A DNA stretch of 29,135 bases from Paracoccaceae bacterium (lineage in GTDB: Bacteria > Pseudomonadota > Alphaproteobacteria > Rhodobacterales > Rhodobacteraceae): contig JAKITE010000023.1 in NCBI GenBank assembly GCA_021648225.1, forward strand, positions 1-29,135, in the 5' to 3' direction. The notes beneath the pieces are model-generated. The model saw only the letters and a program-made list of their open reading frames with translations, did no database searches and was not told the origin of the DNA. This document shows, in pieces, positions 14,448-23,173 of this stretch. Both the position numbers and the translations under genes were made by a program. How positions within the stretch are numbered: the stretch's first letter is position 1; each line of letters opens with the position of its first letter.

Positions 14448-15299
14448 TTATCCGGCTTTGGCATCAAAAATAGCGGCTTCTCGGGCCAATAACGCCCGTT
14501 TTACGGGTAGCCCCCAGTGGTATCCGCCCAAGGCACCGGATTTTCGCAAGGCGCGGTGGCAGGGAATCAGCCAGCTAACTGGATTGCGCCCAATGGCTGT
14601 GCCAACCGCACGGTTTGCCTTTGGGTTGCCAATGCAGCGCGCGATCTCGGAATAGGTGGAAACATGGCCGGAAGGAATATGCAGCAGTGCTTCCCAAACC
14701 TTGATTTGCAAGGGTGAGCCGATCATCAATAACCGCGCTTCGCCTTTGCCGGATATGGCGGCTTCTACCCATGGCTGGATGTTTTGCGGTGCCTCTATGA
14801 ATTTTGCCTTGGGCCATCGGCCAAACAAATCAGCACTGGCGGCAGCATTGCCCACTGCGTCACTAAAGGCCAAACCGCAAATGCCCCGTGATGTTCCAGT
14901 GGCCAAAAGAGGCCCGTAAGGCGAGGCAAACCAGCCATAAGAAATGGTTAAACCGTCGCCGCGCCGCGCATATTCTCCGGGGCTCATTGCTTCCCAGTTG
15001 ATAAACAAATCATGCAGGCGCGACGGGCCGGAAAGCCCGGTTTCAAGGGCAGTATCCAGCACTGAAAACCGGTTTTTCAACAGATCCCGCGCCATGTCAA
15101 GCGTCAGGTATTGCAGGTATTTTTTTGGGCTGATACCTGTCCATTTGCTAAATACCCGCTGGAAATGCGCGGGCGAAAGACCAACCGCATTTGCCACCTG
15201 CCCAAGGCTGGGCTGATCATTGCTATGGCCTTCGATAAAGGCAATGGCACGGCGGATAATCGCGTAATGGTAGGGGTCGTTTGCAGGCATCTGGGTCAT
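14448..15299 (-). CDS. AraC-type HTH / O6-alkylguanine-DNA methyltransferase fusion (Ada-like, without the N-terminal Zn domain)
   Basis: A 283-residue two-part protein. Residues about 12-112 are an AraC-type DNA-binding domain (two helix-turn-helix units, SLGQVANAVGLSPAHFQRVF at 31-50). Residues about 120-278 are an O6-methylguanine-DNA methyltransferase with the acceptor cysteine C247 in PCHR (246-249) and the Arg-finger stretch NPKANRAVGTAIGRNP. The N-terminal Ada domain that senses methylphosphotriesters through a zinc-bound Cys is missing, so repair is expected but the classic self-activation switch is not. It is divergent from nth (75-base gap), another DNA repair gene. Confidence 0.93.
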   Translation of the reverse strand: MTQMPANDPYHYAIIRRAIAFIEGHSNDQPSLGQVANAVGLSPAHFQRVFSKWTGISPKKYLQYLTLDMARDLLKNRFSVLDTALETGLSGPSRLHDLFINWEAMSPGEYARRGDGLTISYGWFASPYGPLLATGTSRGICGLAFSDAVGNAAASADLFGRWPKAKFIEAPQNIQPWVEAAISGKGEARLLMIGSPLQIKVWEALLHIPSGHVSTYSEIARCIGNPKANRAVGTAIGRNPVSWLIPCHRALRKSGALGGYHWGLPVKRALLAREAAIFDAKAG

Positions 15300-15373
15300 G
15301 GCAAAACCATAAGCGAAATTGGCAAAAGCGCCACCCGTTTCTTGCTTATTCGCTTGCGCGGGGGCGGTTTACT

Positions 15374-16033
15374 ATGCCATTAAGCAGCATGCAAAAACAG
15401 CTTGGCTTTAGCACAATCCACCAGATTTTCAGCCGGTTTCGCAATAGCGAACCGGAGCCTAAAGGCGAGCTTGACCATGTGAATGTCTATACATTGCTGG
15501 TGGCTGTGGCCTTGTCAGCGCAGGCCACCGACAAAGGTGTGAACCTTGCCACCAAAAAGCTGTTCGAAATCGCAGATACCCCGCAAAAAATGCTTGACCT
15601 TGGCGAGGAAAACTTGATCAAGCATATCAAAATCATTGGTCTGTTTCGCAACAAAGCCCGCAATGTGATCAAGCTTAGCCAGATGCTGGTGGATGATTAC
15701 AATGGCGAGGTGCCAAGCAGCCGCGCGGCGCTGGTTTCCTTGCCCGGCGTAGGTCGTAAAACCGCCAACGTCGTTCTGAACATGTGGTTCAAAATGCCAG
15801 CCCAAGCAGTGGATACGCATATTTTCCGGTTTGGCAATCGCACCGGTGTTGCGCCGGGAAAAAATGTCGATGCAGTAGAACGCGCCATTGAAGACCATAT
15901 TCCTGCCGAATTTCAACATCATGCTCATCACTGGATGATTCTGCATGGCCGTTACGTGTGTAAGGCGCGCAAACCCGTCTGCACCAATTGTATTATCGCC
16001 GATCTGTGCGATTCCGAGGAGAAGACCCTATGA
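15374..16033 (+). CDS. nth: endonuclease III (DNA glycosylase/AP lyase)
   Basis: A base-excision repair glycosylase for oxidised pyrimidines, 219 residues from the ATG at 15374. It has the helix-hairpin-helix LPGVGRKTAN (123-132) with catalytic K129, the catalytic aspartate D147 in VDTHIFR, and the C-terminal iron-sulfur ligands C196-x6-C203-x2-C206-x5-C212, all canonical. A longer in-frame reading from 15281 overlaps the divergent Ada-like gene and gives no family sequence; 15389 is another possible start. Its stop overlaps the next ATG (ATGA). Confidence 0.96.
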   Translation: MPLSSMQKQLGFSTIHQIFSRFRNSEPEPKGELDHVNVYTLLVAVALSAQATDKGVNLATKKLFEIADTPQKMLDLGEENLIKHIKIIGLFRNKARNVIKLSQMLVDDYNGEVPSSRAALVSLPGVGRKTANVVLNMWFKMPAQAVDTHIFRFGNRTGVAPGKNVDAVERAIEDHIPAEFQHHAHHWMILHGRYVCKARKPVCTNCIIADLCDSEEKTL

Positions 16034-17025
16034 CCAAACCCCTGAAAGTTGTCGGAATTGGCAATGCAATGGTGGATATCCTGTCCCATATCGAGGATGG
16101 ATTTCTGACTGAACACGGTATTGAAAAGGGCATTATGACCCTGATTGACCGTGAACGCGCGGCGGTGCTTTATAGCCATATCGGCCCAAGCATGGAAATT
16201 TCGGGCGGGTCTGCGGCCAATACCATTGCGGGCTTGGCCTCGCTCGGGGTGGCGACGGCCTATGTTGGCAAGGTCAAAGACGACCAGCTGGGCGAGATTT
16301 TTGCCCATGATCTGCGCGCTCAGGGGGCGGTGTATGAAACCCCGCTCGCACCCGCTGATCACGCCGCTGAAACCGGTCGCTGCACGGTGATGGTCAGCCC
16401 TGACCATGAACGCACCATGAATACCTATCTGGGTGTGTCGGAATTTTTAACGGCCGAAGATGTTGATACCGATCAGATGGCCAATACGGACTGGATATAT
16501 CTTGAGGGCTATCGTTTTGACGGCCCCGATAGTGTGGCGGCTTTTGCCAAGGCGATTGATGCCTGCAAAGCTGCTGGTGGCAAGGTTTCGGTGACATTAT
16601 CCGACCCGTTTTGTGTGGAGCGCCACCGCGATGCCTTTCGTGAATTGATCCGTGACCATGTTGATCTGTTGTTTTGCAATGAACACGAAATGCGCGCCAT
16701 GTATGAAACCGAAGACCTGAGCATCGCGCTGCGCATTGCCGCTGCCGAGGTTGAAACCGTGGCTTGCACTGTGGGGGCTGATGGCGCGTATATCTGGCAG
16801 GACGGCACAGAATATCATGCCTTGGCCACCGATGTTGATATTGTTGATGTGACGGGTGCTGGAGACCTGTTCGCCTCGGGCTATTTATTCGGGGTTATCA
16901 CAGGGCGAGATCCGCTGACCTGTGGCCAGATGGGCTGTGTGGCAGCGGGCGAGATTATTTCCCATATCGGCGCGCGGCCAGAGGCCGATCTGAGTGAATT
17001 GTTCAAACAACACAACCTGTTATAG
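16030..17025 (+). CDS. PfkB-family carbohydrate/nucleoside kinase, adenosine kinase-like
   Basis: A ribokinase-fold kinase of 331 residues. The substrate-binding GGSAANT (59-65) and the ATP/catalytic signature DVTGAGDLFASGYLFG with GAGD at 276-279 (catalytic base D279) are clear. The overall sequence, with TMNTYLGVSEFL and SDPFCVERHRDAF, looks like the alphaproteobacterial proteins annotated as adenosine kinase, but substrate cannot be fixed from sequence. The start at 16030 overlaps the nth stop as ATGA, with GAGGAGAAG upstream; the longer reading from 15988 lies inside nth. Confidence 0.9.
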   Translation: MTKPLKVVGIGNAMVDILSHIEDGFLTEHGIEKGIMTLIDRERAAVLYSHIGPSMEISGGSAANTIAGLASLGVATAYVGKVKDDQLGEIFAHDLRAQGAVYETPLAPADHAAETGRCTVMVSPDHERTMNTYLGVSEFLTAEDVDTDQMANTDWIYLEGYRFDGPDSVAAFAKAIDACKAAGGKVSVTLSDPFCVERHRDAFRELIRDHVDLLFCNEHEMRAMYETEDLSIALRIAAAEVETVACTVGADGAYIWQDGTEYHALATDVDIVDVTGAGDLFASGYLFGVITGRDPLTCGQMGCVAAGEIISHIGARPEADLSELFKQHNLL

Positions 17026-17034
17026 GGGGCGCAC

Positions 17035-17415
17035 ATGGCTTACGAATATGACAGTGAAAACATTTTTGCCAAAATCCTGCGCGGTGAAATCCCTAATAAT
17101 ACGGTTCTAGAAACCGAACATTGCCTGGCGTTTCGGGACCTGTATCCGCAAGCCCCCGAGCATATTCTGGTGATTCCAAAAGGCCCATATGTGAATTTTG
17201 ATCATTTCGGGGCCGAGGCCTCGGATACGGAACTGGCAGATTTCAGCCGCACAGTTGCCCGTATTGCCAAAGAAATTGGCGTCAGCCCCGATGCCGGTGG
17301 CCAAGGCTATCGGTTGATTGCAAATACCGGCGCGCATGGGGTGCAGGATGTGCCTCATATGCACATGCACCTGATTGGTGGGCGGGTTTTGGGGCGCATA
17401 TTGCAACAGGCTTGA
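17035..17415 (+). CDS. HIT-family nucleotide hydrolase (HINT-like)
   Basis: A 126-residue histidine-triad protein. The triad HMHMH is at residues 108-112 followed by LIGGR, and H101-G is the preceding conserved part. The N-terminus SENIFAKILRGEIP is typical of HINT-type purine nucleoside phosphoramidases. Length is normal. It begins 9 bases after the kinase gene, so the two are probably co-transcribed; both handle purine nucleosides or nucleotides, which is a loose link only. Confidence 0.94.
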   Translation: MAYEYDSENIFAKILRGEIPNNTVLETEHCLAFRDLYPQAPEHILVIPKGPYVNFDHFGAEASDTELADFSRTVARIAKEIGVSPDAGGQGYRLIANTGAHGVQDVPHMHMHLIGGRVLGRILQQA

Positions 17416-17466
17416 ATATCGCGTGACAATATTGCCAAATGGCCAAAGAAAATTTGAGGATACCCG

Positions 17467-17622
17467 ATGACCATCGAAGCCCCCGAGACCGAAGAAGTAA
17501 CCGTTACAAAGGTAAAATGTGACGGCAATGGCGACCACCCGCGCGTCTGGCTGATTATTCCGCGCGATACCGGCTTTGTTGAATGCGGTTATTGCGACAA
17601 AAAATTCGTTTTGAAAAAATAG
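17467..17622 (+). CDS. 51-residue zinc-finger protein (zf-CHCC, NDUFS6-like)
   Basis: A short gene with start ATG at 17467 (TTTGAGGA upstream) and stop TAG at 17620-17622. The 51 residues carry a CHCC zinc motif: C18, H24 in GDHPRVWL, and the pair C43/C46 in ECGYCDKKF. This is the pattern of the alphaproteobacterial homologue of the mitochondrial complex I subunit NDUFS6, thought to be linked to NADH dehydrogenase; I recognise the family from memory. It ends one base before polA starts, so it is likely co-transcribed with it. Confidence 0.88.
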   Translation: MTIEAPETEEVTVTKVKCDGNGDHPRVWLIIPRDTGFVECGYCDKKFVLKK

Positions 17623-17623
17623 C

Positions 17624-20440
17624 ATGGCATTTGGCAAAGGGCATCATCTGCACCTGATTGACGGCTCGGGATTTATTTTTCGGGCTTACCATGCATTACC
17701 ACCGCTAACGCGCAAATCCGACGGGTTTCCGGTGGGCGCGATTTCCGGTTTTTGCAACATGCTGTTCAAGTTTGTCGAGGATAGCAAAGGGGCTGACGCG
17801 CCAACCCATGTCGCAGTGATTTTTGACCATAAAGGCAAGACGTTTAGGTCAGACATCTACCCCGAATACAAAGCCAACCGCCCCCCCGCGCCCGAGGATC
17901 TGGTGCCGCAATTCCCGATCATTCGCGATGCAACGCGGGCGTTCAACCTGCCTTGCGTGGAAATGCAGGGGTTTGAGGCCGACGATATTATTGCCACTTA
18001 TGCCATACAGGCGCGCGATTTAGGTGCGCGGGTTACGGTGATTTCATCGGATAAAGACCTGATGCAACTGGTTGGCGGCGGGGTTGAAATGCTCGACCCG
18101 ATGAAAAACCGTCGTATCGGCATTGAACAGGTCGAGGAAAAATTCGGGGTTGGGCCGGACCGCGTGATTGATGTGCAATCGCTGGCAGGGGATTCGGTGG
18201 ATAATATTCCGGGTGCGCCGGGGATCGGGGTTAAAACAGCAGCGTTGTTGATTAACGAATATGGTGATCTGGATAGCCTGCTGGAACGTGCCGGTGAAAT
18301 TAAACAGCCCAAACGGCGACAGACCCTGATTGACAAGGCCGACCAAATCCGCACCTCGCGAGAATTGGTAACCCTGCGGCTGGACGTTCCGGTGGTGGAG
18401 GCATTTGATGATTTTGAACTGCTTGATCCGGTGGCGGATGATATTTTGGCGTTTTTGTCGAAAATGGAATTTCGCAGCCTTTCGCAACGTATCGCTGCCA
18501 AGCTTGGCGCGCCGGTGCCGGTGTTCGAGGAACCCGCCACCAGCGGGGGATCGACCCCCACTGATGGCGGCGCGGAAATTGCCGCGCTGACCGCGCCGAT
18601 TGACCCAAGCAAATATGAAATGGTGTCGGATGCGGATGCATTGCAGGCGTGGATCGACAAGATTTATGGTCGCGGCTATGTGGCGTTTGACACAGAAACC
18701 ACTGGCTTGAATGAAATGCGGGTTGATCTGGTCGGGATCAGCCTGTCGGTTGAACCCGGCGAGGCTTGTTATATTCCGCTGGCCCATGTGGCCGGTGCAG
18801 GCGATTTGCTAGGCGCTGCTGAACGGGTTGACGGGCAAATGACCGTGGAGGCCGCATTGAATATTTTGCGCCCCATGCTGGAAGACGCATCTATCATTAA
18901 AATCGGCCAGAACATGAAATACGACATGAAAATCATGCGAAGATACGGCGTGGATATTGGCCCGATTGATGACACGATGCTGATGTCCTATGCCTTGAAT
19001 GGCGGGGTGCATCGCCATGGCATGGATGTGTTGTCTGACCAATATCTGGACCATAAGCCGATCCCGATCAAATCTCTGATCGGCACCGGTAAATCGCAAA
19101 TTACCTTTGATCAGGTGCCGCTGGCTGATGCAGCACCTTATGCGGCCGAAGACGCGGACATCACCTTGCGCCTGTGGAAACTGTTCAAGCCGCGCTTGTC
19201 GGCGGAAAAACTGACCACGGTTTATGAAACCCTGGAGCGCCCTTTGGTGCCGGTGCTGGCTGAAATGGAAATGTTTGGTATCAAGGTTGACCGCCAGCAT
19301 CTGTCGCGTATGTCCAACAATTTTGCCCAGAAAATGGCGGGTTTGGAACACGAAATCCACGAACTGGCGGGCCGAAAATTCAACGTAGCTTCGCCCAAGC
19401 AACTGGGCGAGATTCTGTTTGATGAAATGTCGCTGCAAGGCGGCAAAAAGGGCAAAACCGGTGCCTATGCCACTGGTGCCGATATTCTTGAGGATTTGGC
19501 GGCCGAGGGCCATGATCTGCCCAGCCGCGTGCTGGATTGGCGCGGTATGGCCAAGCTGAAATCCACCTATACCGATGCGCTACAAGACCATATCAACCCC
19601 GATACGGGCCGGGTTCATACCAGCTATATTATCTCGGGGGCGACCACGGGCCGTTTGGCCTCAACCGATCCGAATTTGCAAAACATTCCGGTGCGCACCG
19701 AGGAAGGCCGCCGCATTCGCGAGGCTTTTGTGGCGGCTGAAGGACATGTGCTGGTCAGCCTAGATTACAGCCAGATTGAATTGCGAATACTGGCGCATAT
19801 TGCCGAAATCGACAGCCTGAAACAGGCCTTTCATGACGGGCTTGATATTCACGCCATGACCGCCAGTGAAATGTTCGGCGTGCCGATCGAAGGCATGGAC
19901 CCGTCGATCCGCCGCCAAGCCAAGGCGATTAATTTCGGGGTGATTTACGGGATTTCAGGGTTTGGATTGGCGCGTAATTTACGTATTCCGCGCAAAGAAG
20001 CTCAAGGGTTTATTGACCGTTATTTCGAACGCTTTCCCGGCATTCGCGAATATATGGACAAAACCGTGGAGGGGGCCAAAGCCAAGGGCTATGTCGAGAC
20101 CCTGTTCGGTAGGCGCATTCACACGCCCAATATTGCCGCCAAAGGCCCCCATGCGGGGTTTGCCAAACGTGCGGCGATCAATGCGCCCATTCAAGGGTCT
20201 GCCGCCGATATTATTCGCCGAGCCATGATCAGAATGCCGGATGCGATCAAAGGCTTGCCTGCCAAAATGCTGTTACAGGTGCATGATGAATTGATATTCG
20301 AGGTCGCCGAAAATGCGGTTGAAGATACCATTGCCGTGGTGCGCAAGGTTATGGAAAAGGCCGACGAGCCAGCGGTAAAAATCAGCGTGCCTTTGGTGGT
20401 GGATGCAGGGCAGGGGCTGAACTGGGCGGAGGCGCATTAG
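17624..20440 (+). CDS. polA: DNA polymerase I
   Basis: A full-length three-domain DNA polymerase I, 938 residues. The 5'-3' exonuclease is at about 1-290 (VIFDHKGKTFRSDIYPEYKANR; GFEADDIIATYA; PGIGVKTAALLI). The 3'-5' proofreading domain is at about 330-520, with the catalytic DTETTG (D near 355) and the AAEDADITLRLW motif intact. The polymerase domain is about 540-938, with motif A DYSQIELR (D714) and motif C VHDELIFE (D888), both metal-binding aspartates present. It fills gaps in repair and removes primers. It starts one base after the zinc-finger gene. Confidence 0.98.
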   Translation: MAFGKGHHLHLIDGSGFIFRAYHALPPLTRKSDGFPVGAISGFCNMLFKFVEDSKGADAPTHVAVIFDHKGKTFRSDIYPEYKANRPPAPEDLVPQFPIIRDATRAFNLPCVEMQGFEADDIIATYAIQARDLGARVTVISSDKDLMQLVGGGVEMLDPMKNRRIGIEQVEEKFGVGPDRVIDVQSLAGDSVDNIPGAPGIGVKTAALLINEYGDLDSLLERAGEIKQPKRRQTLIDKADQIRTSRELVTLRLDVPVVEAFDDFELLDPVADDILAFLSKMEFRSLSQRIAAKLGAPVPVFEEPATSGGSTPTDGGAEIAALTAPIDPSKYEMVSDADALQAWIDKIYGRGYVAFDTETTGLNEMRVDLVGISLSVEPGEACYIPLAHVAGAGDLLGAAERVDGQMTVEAALNILRPMLEDASIIKIGQNMKYDMKIMRRYGVDIGPIDDTMLMSYALNGGVHRHGMDVLSDQYLDHKPIPIKSLIGTGKSQITFDQVPLADAAPYAAEDADITLRLWKLFKPRLSAEKLTTVYETLERPLVPVLAEMEMFGIKVDRQHLSRMSNNFAQKMAGLEHEIHELAGRKFNVASPKQLGEILFDEMSLQGGKKGKTGAYATGADILEDLAAEGHDLPSRVLDWRGMAKLKSTYTDALQDHINPDTGRVHTSYIISGATTGRLASTDPNLQNIPVRTEEGRRIREAFVAAEGHVLVSLDYSQIELRILAHIAEIDSLKQAFHDGLDIHAMTASEMFGVPIEGMDPSIRRQAKAINFGVIYGISGFGLARNLRIPRKEAQGFIDRYFERFPGIREYMDKTVEGAKAKGYVETLFGRRIHTPNIAAKGPHAGFAKRAAINAPIQGSAADIIRRAMIRMPDAIKGLPAKMLLQVHDELIFEVAENAVEDTIAVVRKVMEKADEPAVKISVPLVVDAGQGLNWAEAH

Positions 20441-21745
20441 ATGAATGAAAATCTCGATGCACTATTTGAAGATGATAGTTTTTGTGACCTTGAAAAAATG
20501 CTTAATGTCTTCTGCCCTTTTGAGGCGGTTGGCATGGCAAGCCAGGAAATCCGCCATGCGCATTATCTGGCGTATATCCTTAACCCCAACAAACCGCATG
20601 GCTTTGGTATCAAGCTGCTAAATGCCTTTTTACGCCTCGCATTGGTCAAAGAAATACCTGCTAGTTCGGATGCCAAATACGAAAGCGTAAAAATTATCCG
20701 TGAGCGGGATAACATTGATTTACGTATCGAGATTCCGGCCCCAACGTTGCAAGAAAAAGCAATTGTTCTGGTAATCGAACTTAAGATTAATGCGGTGGAA
20801 GATGCCAAACAGCTAAAAAAATATCATGGTATTGTGAACAGGCAATATAGGGATAAAGATTGGGATAAACGATATATCTTCCTGACAAAACAAGGGACAG
20901 CTGCGCGCAATACCAAAGATCAAGAGAATTGGAAGCCAATGGCGTTAGCCAAATTGATCCCCGAGTTTGAAACGGAACTTAAGAACCAAAACCCGAGCCA
21001 GAGTTTTGATTTTTTCAGGGCCAATATTGGCATGATGAGGAGAAAGCACTTGGGCGACAAAGAAATTAGGCAAAAAGTTGCAGAGATTTGGGACAGGCAT
21101 TCGGATGCGCTGGAGAAGTTGATAAAATATCAGCCAGATAGAGCTGGAGATATTATGCAATATCTGGTAGCAAACGATGAATTGCTTGCGAAGCTGAAGG
21201 AAGACCAACCTTTAGAAATTCGCAAAACAAAAAGCTCGCATAAAATCTTGAGATTTCATATCAAAGCTTGGGATTGTTTGCGAGGAATGAAAGCCGAAAC
21301 CAGCAGATGGGTGGACAGCCAGAGTATAATTGTAATCGAGATTTACAAGGGCCGACCTAAAGGCCTACCTAGGGATATTCGCATTACCTATTGTCTGGAT
21401 CATTCCGGCAATCTTGATAAAGCTGCTGAGAAAAACCGCGAAGCAATTTATAAAAAATCTACAGACCTTAAATTATTGAAATGGGTTGATCCAGATTGGA
21501 CCATCCCATCATACACAAATAACTATATACACCTCCACAAAGCGGTTCTTTGGCCTTGGGATGAAAGAAAAAGTTATTCCGAATTTATCAATAATATTGA
21601 AGATATAGCAAAATTAATTATCGAAAATGCACACGAATTTCTTACTCACACTTTGCTTCACTATGATAAAATAATTAGAGAGGCTTCACTTGAAACAACT
21701 GAGCATAATAACGCTGTCCCAGAAGGTGAAGCTAACACTGTCTAG
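20441..21745 (+). CDS. PD-(D/E)XK nuclease superfamily protein (PDDEXK_4-like)
   Basis: A 434-residue protein with a nuclease core in the N-terminal third: SQEIRHAHYLAYILNP (34-49), D93 in RDNIDLRIEI, and the E113-L-K115 of VLVIELKI followed by QLKKY (124-128). This is the layout of PF14281-type nucleases. The C-terminal two-thirds is unrecognised and may recognise a target. It starts directly on the base after the polA stop, with GGAGG (20428-20432) inside polA as ribosome binding site, and ends in a 4-base overlap with MATE. Its 3' half is AT-rich (two 60-base lines near 21421 and 21601 are 32% and 30% GC; a polA line at 19861 is 65%), suggesting transfer. A defence role is possible but unproven. 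Confidence 0.82.
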   Translation: MNENLDALFEDDSFCDLEKMLNVFCPFEAVGMASQEIRHAHYLAYILNPNKPHGFGIKLLNAFLRLALVKEIPASSDAKYESVKIIRERDNIDLRIEIPAPTLQEKAIVLVIELKINAVEDAKQLKKYHGIVNRQYRDKDWDKRYIFLTKQGTAARNTKDQENWKPMALAKLIPEFETELKNQNPSQSFDFFRANIGMMRRKHLGDKEIRQKVAEIWDRHSDALEKLIKYQPDRAGDIMQYLVANDELLAKLKEDQPLEIRKTKSSHKILRFHIKAWDCLRGMKAETSRWVDSQSIIVIEIYKGRPKGLPRDIRITYCLDHSGNLDKAAEKNREAIYKKSTDLKLLKWVDPDWTIPSYTNNYIHLHKAVLWPWDERKSYSEFINNIEDIAKLIIENAHEFLTHTLLHYDKIIREASLETTEHNNAVPEGEANTV

Positions 21746-23115
21746 ACCAACCCCAACGCCTCACGCTTAATATACCGCCGTGTTGACAAAACCGCGGCCA
21801 CTGCAAGGCCAATTGCCAAACCTGTCCAGACACCATTCGCGGCCAGCGCGGTATAATTCGATAAGACATACGCCATTGGCACGCCAATCACCCAATAGGC
21901 AAAAATTGCGATTTGCATGGGCACGCGGGTGTCGGACAGCCCGCGCAGCAGCCCTGCTGACAGCACTTGCAGCGAATCTACCAGCTGGAATGCTGCGGCA
22001 ATGGCAAGGAATGGTATTGCATAGAACAGAATTTCTGCCGCATCGGGGCTGTCTTTGCCGATAAAAATATTTACCAGGGTTTGAGGCAACAACACCAAAA
22101 CCAGAATAGTTGCAAAAGACATCACCAGCCCCAGAATATAAACCGCTTTGCCAGCTTGGGCAATTTCCAGATTGTTTTCATGCCCCTTGGCCAGCCCGAT
22201 GCGAATGGTGCCAACCTGTGAAAGCCCCAGCGGAATCATAAATGCCATTGAAATAATTTGCAGCACAATACCATGAGCCGCCAGCGCCAATATACCGAAC
22301 CAGCCAACCATGATGGCCGAAAAGCCAAACAGGCTGATCTCGGCAACCAAAGACAGGGCAATCGGCCAGCCCAGCCGGATGACCCTAACAAAAGCAGGCC
22401 AATCAGGGCGCCACCAACGCACAAATAATTCATGCCCTCGCAGGGATTTTTTACTGGCGGCAAATACCAGCAACACAATGGCTGACAAGCTGGCAGAGCC
22501 AAGCGTCGCCACCGCCGCACCGCGCAAGCCCATGGCGGGCATGCCCCAATTGCCAAAGATAAAGGCATAATTCAGCAGGGCATTAAGCCCCGCGGCTGAC
22601 AAGGTGATTAGCAAAACCATATTCGCCAGCCCCACCACGGAAAGATAGGAGCGCAGCACCATCACAATCATCGTCGGAATAAGCGACCACATGGCAATAT
22701 CCAGATAGGATTGCGCCATGGCCGGTAACGGATCGGCCTGTTTCAGAAATGTGAAAATCGGCTCTGCCAAGAACATGATCGGCATGACAATGACTGCATA
22801 AAGCAATGCCGCCCAAAACCCCATCCGCACCGCACGGCGCATGGATGTAATATCATCACGCCCCAACGCGGTGGCGGCCATTGGCATTATTGCCGAGGCC
22901 AAACCAATGCCGGCAATGGTTAGGAAAAAGAACAGCTGATTGGCCAACACCGACGCCGCCAAAGGCTCGGCACCCAACCGGCCAACCATCAAAGTATCGG
23001 TTACTCCCATCAACATGGATGCCAGAAAGGTGCCGATCAGCGGCAGGCCAAGTTTGATACTGGCAGACAGGTGGGCTTTCAGCGGTTGCTCCGCTGCGTG
23101 GGGTTTAATGCTCAT
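21742..23115 (-). CDS. MATE family multidrug/sodium efflux protein (NorM-like)
   Basis: An inner-membrane antiporter of 457 residues with twelve predicted helices in two pseudo-repeat halves. The MATE signatures GVTDTLMVGRLGAEPLAA in helix 1-2 and AAHGIVLQIISMAFMIPLGLSQVGTIRIG in the second half are clear. Family members export cationic drugs in exchange for Na+ or H+; the substrate cannot be assigned. I chose the ATG at 23115 (GAGAACCCG before it) over an in-frame TTG at 23142. Its stop overlaps the stop of the convergent nuclease. Confidence 0.94.
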   Translation of the reverse strand: MSIKPHAAEQPLKAHLSASIKLGLPLIGTFLASMLMGVTDTLMVGRLGAEPLAASVLANQLFFFLTIAGIGLASAIMPMAATALGRDDITSMRRAVRMGFWAALLYAVIVMPIMFLAEPIFTFLKQADPLPAMAQSYLDIAMWSLIPTMIVMVLRSYLSVVGLANMVLLITLSAAGLNALLNYAFIFGNWGMPAMGLRGAAVATLGSASLSAIVLLVFAASKKSLRGHELFVRWWRPDWPAFVRVIRLGWPIALSLVAEISLFGFSAIMVGWFGILALAAHGIVLQIISMAFMIPLGLSQVGTIRIGLAKGHENNLEIAQAGKAVYILGLVMSFATILVLVLLPQTLVNIFIGKDSPDAAEILFYAIPFLAIAAAFQLVDSLQVLSAGLLRGLSDTRVPMQIAIFAYWVIGVPMAYVLSNYTALAANGVWTGLAIGLAVAAVLSTRRYIKREALGLV

Positions 23116-23173
23116 CGGGTTCTCGAAATAATTTTCAGGCAAAGCCTATCTGAATAGGCAAATAAGGAAAGCG

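Noticed and set aside
18044..18787. Long minus-strand frame opposite polA (247 residues)
   Set aside because: Antisense shadow of the DNA polymerase I exonuclease region; no family sequence.
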